From an uncultured Desulfobulbaceae bacterium (GTDB lineage Bacteria > Desulfobacterota > Desulfobulbia > Desulfobulbales > Desulfobulbaceae): a DNA stretch of 34,417 nt. Positions 8,488-14,635 of the stretch are shown here, in pieces. Every line of letters starts with the position of its first letter. The first letter of the stretch is position 1. The notes beneath the pieces are model-generated. The model did no database searches. It saw nothing but the letters and a program-made list of their open reading frames with translations, and was not told the DNA's origin. Location of the stretch: NCBI GenBank assembly GCA_947259225.1, contig CAMYLK010000025.1, forward strand, positions 1 through 34,417, in the 5' to 3' direction. Made by a program: the position numbers and the translations under genes.

Positions 8488-11037
8488 TCACTCTTGAATA
8501 TTAATCGGCAGGAGCTCTTCCCCTGTCTCCTTCACAGACTCTTGCTCTTCAGATGCGGCATTGGCAAGGATGATGGGGATAAAAATTTTCAACCACGGGA
8601 ACTTGGACGTGCCGCTGATAATTATGCCGTCCTCACCGACAGCATACATTTCCGACGTAGAGGAAACCCAGACATCGTTCAGGATCCCTGATTTACCCGA
8701 GGTTACAGGTGTCCAGCCTGTGCCGTTATAATGGAGGACCAGGCCATTTGTGCCAACTGCAAAGACATCTGAACAGGTGGTGCCCCAGACAGATTGAAGT
8801 GTCTCGGTGGTTCCGGAATCCATGACACTCCAAGTGATACCGTCATAATGGATAATCGCACCATTTTCGCCTACGGCAAAGACATCCGTGCCGGAGCTGC
8901 CCCAGATGCCATTCAACATGTGCTTTGTAACGGATTCCATGGCTGTCCACGAAAAACCACCGTAATGCAGGACAGAACCGGCCTCTCCTGCGACAAATAT
9001 ATCAGAACCTGAACTGCCCCAGATGCTTCGCAGCGCCACACCGCTCACAGTGGAGTTAACCAGTGAATCACTCAGGATGACACCGGAGCTGTCTACAGCC
9101 AGCACGTCAGATTCTGTTCCGGTTACATCACGCAGCATTTCAATGGTAGCAGCATCTACCGGCGTCCAATCGCTTCCGTTGTAATGCAGGACAAGACCAC
9201 TCTCGCCCACCGCATAAACATCGGATTCAGAGCTGCCCCAAATCGAGTACAGTGCATGCCTGCTCTCTAAGCTCATGTTGCTCCAGGCCATACCGTCATT
9301 GTGCAGGATGGTTCCTTCAGCACCAACAACAAAAATATCTTTAGAGGAGCTGCCCCAGATACCGTACAATGACGTTCCCGGCAAGATCTGCGCAATGGTC
9401 CACTTCTTGTTAACGCCGTCCTCGACCGCCATGGGCTTCTCAGCAGGCGTCTCAAGTCGTGGATAGGTCGAGTCGGCCGGATTGCTGAGATTCAGGACAA
9501 CGACAACCTCTACCGGAGCAGGTTCACCTTCCTGACGGAGGAAGGTAATCGTACCGATATAGCTACCGGCTGTCATGTTTTCCGTCGCCACGTAGACTCG
9601 CACATCGTCAGGCGTCGTACCAGATGCTTTGCTGATGGACAGCCAGCCCTGGTCGGCGGCCGCCGTCCAGCCGACGGGATAAATGCTATCGGTGAAAACG
9701 GACAGGAGTTGATCGACAGGGGGTGTGCCGATTTCAGCGGTAAAATTCAATTCCCTTGAAGAAACCTGCAGCGAATTCGGCACAACGGTCAAGGTGACAG
9801 TAACCGTCTCACTGGCCCCCGAATTGATGGTAATGTCAACATTTCCCTCATATATACCGGGAGCAAGACCTTCGACGTTCACTCCAACTTCAACCTCCCT
9901 TGATCCAGAGGCAGGGATCGGCTCCTGGCCAGCAGACGGATTGAGCCAGGAACTCTCGCTCACAGCTGACCAGGTGAATTCCGTTTTACCATTATTATTA
10001 ATGGTTATATGTTGGGAAAGTGGATTAGTACCACTCTCTACGGCAAGAAATGCAAGGTCAAGGGGGCTGACTTCCATGGCCGAGTACTGTTCAATCCCAT
10101 AGACTTCAACCCGGCCGGCAGAAAGAGAGGAGACATAAAGTCGGTTGCCTGCCCCTATACACAGACCGAGCGGGGTTCGCAAGGCATGGGCCACGTCATC
10201 TATCAGGCCAAGATACGTATTGTTCCTGTCATAGACTAACACCTTCTGTAGACGGGCGTCGGTGACATATAGCCTGCTCACCTTGTCAATCGCCACATGG
10301 ATTGGCATGACCAGGTTACCGGCATCGACATTATAGCCAAACATACTGTAGCCCCGCAGGAATACGCCGTCTAAGTCAAAATATTGTATACGGGAACCGT
10401 TAATTATTGTATGGGAAAAGCTGTCCGGCCGTTGTTGCTGATCAAGAACAACCAATTCCCTTGTGTTTTGATCGATAGCAATGGATGCCGGGTGATGCAA
10501 CTGGCCGTCGCCGCTGCCCGGCTGACCCAGGGATGTAGAAAAAGTGCCGTTGGAATCGTATATTTTGACGACCGAATGAATCCGGTCGGCTACATATATT
10601 TTATTTGTATCATTGTCTATAGCAATAGCACTGGGGAACCCGAACTCACCGTCGCCTCGGCCCAGTTTAAAAAGAAAGGTGAATTCACTATCATAGACTG
10701 CTACGTTTCTCGTCTTCTTGTTGCCGATATAGATATGCCCATTTGCAGATACGGCCAGACTTACCGGTGCCCCCTGGCCACTAATGGAGTGTAGAAAGCG
10801 CCCGCTCTGACTGAAGACCGATACTCTGTCGCTCGTTGTTTCAGCTACATAGACACGTCCCTGCCGGTCAAGGGCCAGACCGGTCGGTGTCCGCACATTG
10901 GCTGATATGGGGGCAAGACGTTCAAAGGCGGGCAGGGCGGCGGCAAAAACAGGGGAGACCCTGCACAACGAAAACACTGCCAGCAGGATACCCCCAAAAC
11001 AAGCAAAACGCTTAATCGTATGAGACGGATTGGCCAT
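8488..11037 (-). CDS. Secreted NHL-propeller, BACON and tandem WGSS-repeat protein
   Basis: 849 residues with no heme motif. Three ATG codons lie in a row (11043, 11040, 11037); the AAGGGGG site abuts the first, so the third, with 6 nt spacing, is preferred. A Sec signal peptide ends near PVFA-AA. Residues ~40-330 form an NHL-type six-bladed propeller (repeats such as PTGLALDRQGRVYVAE and PSAIAIDNDTNKIYVAD). Residues ~335-525 hold two BACON-like Ig domains (W-L motifs such as SSWLNPSAG and QGWLSISKASG). Residues ~555-815 carry about eight 'WGSSxxDxFAVGxxGxIxHYDGxxW' repeats, probably a second propeller. The C-terminus is Glu-rich. These folds bind proteins or glycans rather than catalyse. Its position directly upstream of the giant cytochrome suggests a surface scaffold or partner for it (inference). 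Confidence 0.8.
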   Translation of the reverse strand: MANPSHTIKRFACFGGILLAVFSLCRVSPVFAAALPAFERLAPISANVRTPTGLALDRQGRVYVAETTSDRVSVFSQSGRFLHSISGQGAPVSLAVSANGHIYIGNKKTRNVAVYDSEFTFLFKLGRGDGEFGFPSAIAIDNDTNKIYVADRIHSVVKIYDSNGTFSTSLGQPGSGDGQLHHPASIAIDQNTRELVVLDQQQRPDSFSHTIINGSRIQYFDLDGVFLRGYSMFGYNVDAGNLVMPIHVAIDKVSRLYVTDARLQKVLVYDRNNTYLGLIDDVAHALRTPLGLCIGAGNRLYVSSLSAGRVEVYGIEQYSAMEVSPLDLAFLAVESGTNPLSQHITINNNGKTEFTWSAVSESSWLNPSAGQEPIPASGSREVEVGVNVEGLAPGIYEGNVDITINSGASETVTVTLTVVPNSLQVSSRELNFTAEIGTPPVDQLLSVFTDSIYPVGWTAAADQGWLSISKASGTTPDDVRVYVATENMTAGSYIGTITFLRQEGEPAPVEVVVVLNLSNPADSTYPRLETPAEKPMAVEDGVNKKWTIAQILPGTSLYGIWGSSSKDIFVVGAEGTILHNDGMAWSNMSLESRHALYSIWGSSESDVYAVGESGLVLHYNGSDWTPVDAATIEMLRDVTGTESDVLAVDSSGVILSDSLVNSTVSGVALRSIWGSSGSDIFVAGEAGSVLHYGGFSWTAMESVTKHMLNGIWGSSGTDVFAVGENGAIIHYDGITWSVMDSGTTETLQSVWGTTCSDVFAVGTNGLVLHYNGTGWTPVTSGKSGILNDVWVSSTSEMYAVGEDGIIISGTSKFPWLKIFIPIILANAASEEQESVKETGEELLPINIQE

Positions 11038-11058
11038 CATCATCCCCCTTCTTTATTC

Positions 11059-11094
11059 TTCCGTAACAACCAATCCGTTATGAGTGTTACGGAA
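11059..11094 (-). promoter_or_regulatory. 10-bp stem-loop in the leader of the propeller gene
   Basis: TTCCGTAACA (11059-11068) pairs perfectly with TGTTACGGAA (11085-11094) over a 16-nt loop, ending about 15-20 nt before the start codons. It could be a repressor operator, or an RNA hairpin affecting translation or stability. No T-tract argues against a terminator. Confidence 0.4.
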
Positions 11095-11596
11095 ACGTAG
11101 TTTAACTCCGGTAAAAGTTTATATTTTCAGTGTCGATATTCGGAACTACAATTTGCCTTACCTGCCCAACTTCTTGAGATGTTAGTTTTTTTTAAATATG
11201 CCACAACAGCGCATTAAAAGAGCCTGACAATACAATATAAGTTTTTTTGCAATTTCCATTCCTTAGGATGAATTGAGTTCCCGGCAACGATATAAGGAAG
11301 ATAAAGAGACATGGAAGGTAAGAAAAGAATGGAGGGTTCTCGATGAGGGCTTGCGGTTCTATTGTAGTGCAGTGGCCAGTTAGTGTTTGCCCCACCTCTT
11401 GTCCGCTTTTTCGGGCTGCACCAGGGCGCACTGTCTTTTATTGCAGACTTTGTTTCTTGCCTATGGTATATTATTCCCCACCTTCATCTTGCAGCTCAAT
11501 TTACGAACAGATTGTCAAAACTGTTATGACCATCTAACTTACTTTATAAGATCTTGATGCAGATAGGCTCGCAATATATAAAAGGAGGGAGGGTCC
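11095..11596. other. Divergent intergenic region, promoters only inferred
   Basis: About 500 bp between the minus-strand unit ending upstream at 11043 and the plus-strand cytochrome at 11597. It must hold both promoters. It has A/T-rich tracts (around 11190 and 11243) but I find no convincing -35/-10 or -24/-12 pair, riboswitch or coding frame. A strong AGGAGGG site sits 7 nt before 11597. Confidence 0.45.
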
Positions 11597-13252
11597 ATGA
11601 GGCTTAAATCGTTGTTATGTTGTTGTTTTGTTCTGTTAGGGGCGGGTTGTTTTTCGAGCACGGCATCTGCCTATGATGTTATTCACAACACCCATTTAGG
11701 AGGTACTGGTAAGTGGGGCGATTTCAACCTTGATTGCCTCAATTGCCACCTGTTTGTTTGGAATCAAGATCTTGGCGCTTATCTTACGGAGCCTGACTGG
11801 AACGCTTGCAACCAGTGTCATGGTCCGGATGGGGCCTTTGACGGGATGAATGATCCTGATATAGGTATGTTAAATAATTTACCCGACACATTCACCGGGC
11901 CATCAAAGATCTATGACGCGGACGGAAAGCTCCTGCCAAGAAAAGAAAATTGGTGTCTTGGTTGCCATGATGATGGAATATCTTCTGCCCGTGGAGTTTT
12001 TGCTCCGAACATTGCAGGAAAATCGGTCACTTCTGATTGGCAGAGCCCTGTAGCCGTTGTGGCAAATGGTTTCCAGGGTGCTGAATTCCTTATAGATGGC
12101 GACTTGGCAACCGGCAATCTTGGTGACAATGATCCGGAATTGATCCTTGATCTGGGAACCTCTCAGGATGTAACCCATATCAGATTCAATGTGGTTCTGG
12201 GGCAAGCCACCCACTGGCAAGTATACGGTAGCAATGACCTGGAAAACTGGGACCGTATTCTTCTTGGCAGCACTTTCACTGCCGGTCAAACGAATTGGCA
12301 GGTTGGGCCTGCTGAGGGCTGGGTGGAATATCGGCTGGATAAATTTGATCAGGTTCGATACATTAGTATGGTCAGGTTGTTTACTCAGGGAGCCATACCC
12401 GTAAATTCCCTGGTCGAGTTTGAGTACAAAGCTGATTTGCAGTATGGCTACCTTGTCAACGGACACAAGATCAGCTGTGATAATTGTCATGACACCAACA
12501 CCATTCATGTCGATGGCGTTGCCCAAACGTATAAATTCGATTTGAATAACTACACGGCCGGGTATCGCCTTAGTGATGTGCTTGTGGGTTCAGAAATGGT
12601 TCCAGCGCTTGAGGTGCCACGGGTAGACTGTAATTGGCAGGAATACCCGAGAACCGATAATGATTTTGCCCTCTGTTTTACCTGTCATGATCGCTACAAA
12701 CTCTTGGGCGATGCTACCGGAATCGGTGATTTTTACAGGAATCCTCCTGAAACAAATTTTCGTAACGATGCGAAACTTGATGCTTACGGCAATGTAACTA
12801 ATGATCATTTCCGGCATTTGAAAGGGCGCGGCTTCTGTGGTAATTCTCCTGATTGGGATTCTGATTGGGACGGTGTAGGGGATTCACCGCAAAGCTGTAT
12901 GGCGTGCCATAATGTCCACGGTTCTCCGGCTCCGGTAATGACACGACATGGCGAATTGACCTCACCTGCAGGAACGTTGACCAAGGTGCCCATGTTTAAC
13001 TTTCAATTTCTTGACAGCGAGGGCCTGGTCGATCCCGATTTAAGTGATGTGATGGCGAGCACTGGCGGGAAGACCCAGTTTTTCGGAGGAGGACCGGGAA
13101 CTGTCGAAAAAAACAATACCTGTAGAATGTGTCACAATGATCAAGTAACATATACGAGAACACCCTTGGGGGATGGTGAGGAGGAAGTGGCAGAGCCCGA
13201 GCCCGAGCCCAGCAGCGATCGTGTAAAAATTAAAGGCAAAAAACCTAAGTGA
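11597..13252 (+). CDS. Seven-heme cytochrome c with discoidin-like (F5/8 type C) insert
   Basis: A 551-residue exported protein; the signal peptide ends near TASA-YD (a LGAGC stretch is close to, but not, a lipobox). It has seven CXXCH sites: CLNCH, CNQCH, CLGCH, CDNCH, CFTCH, CMACH and CRMCH. Between hemes 3 and 4 (residues ~144-285) is a discoidin-like domain (ELILDLGTSQDVTHIRF, THWQVYGSNDLENW), a fold that usually binds carbohydrate or lipid headgroups. The heme segments align in order with the middle of the giant cytochrome at 2315-8410 (shared cues: FDGMND/YDGLND, AGYRLSDV, 'CxTCHNxHG'), so the two are related. The C-terminus has an EPEPEP stretch and a Lys-rich tail. Inferred role: extracytoplasmic electron carrier tethered by the discoidin domain. 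Confidence 0.85.
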   Translation: MRLKSLLCCCFVLLGAGCFSSTASAYDVIHNTHLGGTGKWGDFNLDCLNCHLFVWNQDLGAYLTEPDWNACNQCHGPDGAFDGMNDPDIGMLNNLPDTFTGPSKIYDADGKLLPRKENWCLGCHDDGISSARGVFAPNIAGKSVTSDWQSPVAVVANGFQGAEFLIDGDLATGNLGDNDPELILDLGTSQDVTHIRFNVVLGQATHWQVYGSNDLENWDRILLGSTFTAGQTNWQVGPAEGWVEYRLDKFDQVRYISMVRLFTQGAIPVNSLVEFEYKADLQYGYLVNGHKISCDNCHDTNTIHVDGVAQTYKFDLNNYTAGYRLSDVLVGSEMVPALEVPRVDCNWQEYPRTDNDFALCFTCHDRYKLLGDATGIGDFYRNPPETNFRNDAKLDAYGNVTNDHFRHLKGRGFCGNSPDWDSDWDGVGDSPQSCMACHNVHGSPAPVMTRHGELTSPAGTLTKVPMFNFQFLDSEGLVDPDLSDVMASTGGKTQFFGGGPGTVEKNNTCRMCHNDQVTYTRTPLGDGEEEVAEPEPEPSSDRVKIKGKKPK

Positions 13253-13264
13253 TGGGATGAACCT

Positions 13265-13372
13265 ACAGGCGGGAAGGCCCGGTTATTTACAGGGGGGACG
13301 GGGACTGTCGAAAAGAACAATACCTGTAGAATGTGTCACGGTGATCAGGTAATAATTATGCAAATACCCTGA
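13265..13372 (+). pseudogene. Duplicated fragment of the upstream cytochrome 3' end
   Basis: Thirty-five codons read TGGKARLF, then TGTVEKNNTCRMCHGDQ, and stop. This closely copies the tail of the 551-residue cytochrome (TGGKTQFF, GTVEKNNTCRMCHNDQ) about 200 bp upstream. There is no start codon or ribosome-binding site. It is a remnant of a local tandem duplication rather than a gene. Confidence 0.8.
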
Positions 13373-13380
13373 TTTATTTA

Positions 13381-13718
13381 AACATAATATTTGTGGTCTT
13401 CGAATCCCGGCAACCGAAAAGTTTACATTTTACTCCTGTTGAAATGCAGGTGGCCAATTTAATTAAGCATGGCTCCTCAAGCAAAGAAATTGCCGACATG
13501 TTAAATCTGATGGACTCGCAAAAAGTTCAAAACGCCCTTTGCACAGCAAGGAAATACAAAGAGTTATAACCTTTCCGCCGTCGGTGGCGAGGCTTTTTGC
13601 GACACCGACAAATCTGTCGACCTTGACAATTGAGTCCTATGGAAAAAATATCAGAAAAAAAGTGGGACTGACCAAAATCAAGGAAAATTTCAGGACCTTC
13701 CTGCTGGAGCATTTGTAG
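13381..13718 (+). pseudogene. LuxR-type helix-turn-helix regulator remnant, split by a 100-bp insertion
   Basis: Before the insertion the frame reads FTPVEMQVANLIKHGSSSKE, then IADMLNL. After it, the frame resumes with STLTIESYGKNIRKKVGLTK and ends FLLEHL-stop. Joined, this is the C-terminal LuxR/FixJ-type HTH as found in PAS-LuxR regulators. The N-terminal sensor is missing. The insertion plus its duplicated target is 107 bp, which breaks the frame. The gene is therefore truncated at the 5' end and disrupted. It may once have regulated neighbouring cytochrome genes (speculation). Confidence 0.8.
13510..13609. mobile_element. 100-bp MITE-like insertion with 7-bp target duplication
   Basis: The element is flanked by direct repeats AAATCTG (13503-13509 and 13610-13616). 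Excising it and one repeat restores a continuous LuxR HTH frame, which defines the boundaries. Near its ends it has inverted TCGCAAAAAG / CTTTTTGCGA. It is too small to encode a transposase and must have been moved in trans. Confidence 0.75.
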
Positions 13719-13786
13719 CGATTGCAGTTGCATACTCATCTGTTTGATTTGTATAAAATTTTTCCCCTGAAAATATGCTGGGCGTC

Positions 13787-13929
13787 CGACTCGTCAGGTA
13801 ACGGGATTTCAATTATTATCTAATGGCTTCAAGATGTTGCCTTCATGCTTGCCCAATAGGAGTTTTCATAACTAATTTTTGGTAAGACCTGTTTAATTTT
13901 CTTTGATAATGGGTGTTGCCTGACGAGCG
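13787..13929. repeat. Imperfect inverted-repeat pair bounding ~140 bp
   Basis: CGACTCGTCAGGTAAC (13787-13802) is nearly the reverse complement of GTTGCCTGACGAGCG (13915-13929). The interior is AT-rich and non-coding. It could be a second small non-autonomous element; no target duplication is evident. The rest of 13719-14033 has no supported gene. Confidence 0.35.
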
Positions 13930-14033
13930 CATAAACTTTCGGTTGATTGCATTTGTTTTGTTAATCTAAAGCAATATGGCTCTTACATTTTTTGCAAATT
14001 CCAATCCCGTACGTTTTTACGTCATTTGGTTAT

Positions 14034-14066
14034 ACCCTGTTTTCACCCCGTTTTTACCCTGTTTTT
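14034..14066 (+). promoter_or_regulatory. Three tandem 11-bp direct repeats (activator-site-like)
   Basis: ACCCTGTTTTC (14034), ACCCCGTTTTT (14045) and ACCCTGTTTTT (14056) repeat exactly every 11 bp and end 6 bp before a -35 box. Eleven-bp direct repeats with a CTGT-type core are the usual site architecture for OmpR/PhoB-family response regulators, which bind one half-site per helical turn next to the -35. The identity of the regulator is unknown. Confidence 0.6.
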
Positions 14067-14072
14067 CCCTTG

Positions 14073-14101
14073 TTGACTTGATATTCTTAATACACTTTAG
14101 T
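14073..14101 (+). promoter_or_regulatory. Sigma-70-type promoter for the riboswitch leader
   Basis: TTGACT (5 of 6 to consensus) is separated by exactly 17 bp from TTTAGT (4 of 6). Transcription would start near 14108, about 75 nt before the riboswitch aptamer. The weak -10, together with upstream direct repeats, fits an activator-dependent promoter. Confidence 0.55.
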
Positions 14102-14121
14102 TGTGCATTGTATGCGACAAT

Positions 14122-14133
14122 TTGCCATGGCAA
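14122..14133. promoter_or_regulatory. 12-bp perfect palindrome downstream of promoter
   Basis: TTGCCATGGCAA is a perfect palindrome about +15 to +26 from the predicted start. ATTTGCC at 14120-14126 also repeats inverted as GGCAAAT at 14142-14148. It could be a repressor site or a leader hairpin. It may also be chance. Confidence 0.3.
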
Positions 14134-14179
14134 TAGAGCGCGGCAAATCATAACTTTATCGTACATGTTGAGCTGCTTC

Positions 14180-14258
14180 TGATTCTGAAAAAGCCAAACC
14201 CATTGTGAGATGGGGACGGAAAACCACGGATCTCTAGAGATGGCCGGGTTGCCTGATT
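14180..14258 (+). promoter_or_regulatory. GEMM-I (cyclic-di-GMP-I class) riboswitch aptamer
   Basis: The sequence carries the GEMM-I landmarks in order. These are GCCAAACC at the first junction, a P2 stem CCCAT/ATGGG capped by a GTGA (GNRA) tetraloop (14205-14208), the GGGACGGAAAACCACGG junction and receptor, a P3 stem built on ATCTC/GAGAT, and the closing GCCGGGTTGCC. The base equivalent to G20 of the Vibrio Vc2 aptamer appears to be G (14193). That favours c-di-GMP over the A20 variant that senses cyclic GMP-AMP in Geobacter. It overlaps a terminator arm (14243-14284), so it has a transcriptional expression platform upstream of the OmcZ-like gene. Confidence 0.88.
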
Positions 14259-14284
14259 GACAAGGTAACCCGGCTATTTTTTTT
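14243..14284 (+). terminator. Riboswitch-controlled intrinsic terminator
   Basis: GCCGGGTTGCC (14243-14253) pairs with GGTAACCCGGC (14264-14274), one G-T pair included, followed by TA and eight T. The 5' arm is also the closing strand of the aptamer, so ligand-bound aptamer and terminator exclude each other. This predicts that ligand turns expression on, as in other GEMM switches with this geometry (inference). Confidence 0.88.
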
Positions 14285-14470
14285 CTGATTACGTACAAAG
14301 CTGAGCCGCTTTTCCGTCATCTCCGTGAAGGAGGGAATCCAGAAGCTTTTCTCATAACGGAATCTTTTCCTCTGCGGGGATGATATACAGGGGGGTTAAA
14401 TTTTTAATGTTTTATCAGTAAATTATGCCTATGCCGCGTAGAGCGTTGGCTGATCTTTGTACGTAATCAG
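14285..14470. repeat. 186-bp element with 16-bp perfect terminal inverted repeats
   Basis: CTGATTACGTACAAAG (14285-14300) is exactly inverted at 14455-14470. With two mismatches the arms extend to 23 bp. Near the left end, a stretch reading CCGTCAT...GGGAATCCAG resembles the widespread dRS3-like 'GTCATTCCCGCG...GGAATCCAG' repeats. It starts right after the riboswitch T-tract and its right arm is followed by GATTTTTTT, so the folded arms could act as another terminator in the leader. No clear target duplication was found. Confidence 0.6.
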
Positions 14471-14635
14471 GATTTTTTTGGGGGAAAGAGAAAAACATGA
14501 ACAATAAAATCGAATAATTGACAGATATTGGTAACCCTGACCTGGCCTAAAGGAACAGGTTAAATTTTCAAATACACGAAAGGAGGTATAACACAGAAAA
14601 ACAACAAATGTAGACGTACCCCGGAGGGAGCAAAA

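Noticed and set aside
14180..14258. Cyclic GMP-AMP (GEMM-Ib) assignment for the riboswitch
   Set aside because: The base equivalent to position 20 appears to be G rather than the A of that variant. Retained as a possibility only for experimental test.
14580..14620. Leader peptide after the AGGAGGT at 14581
   Set aside because: The only ATG nearby is followed at once by TAG, so no peptide can be made; the Shine-Dalgarno-like sequence has no usable start at normal spacing.
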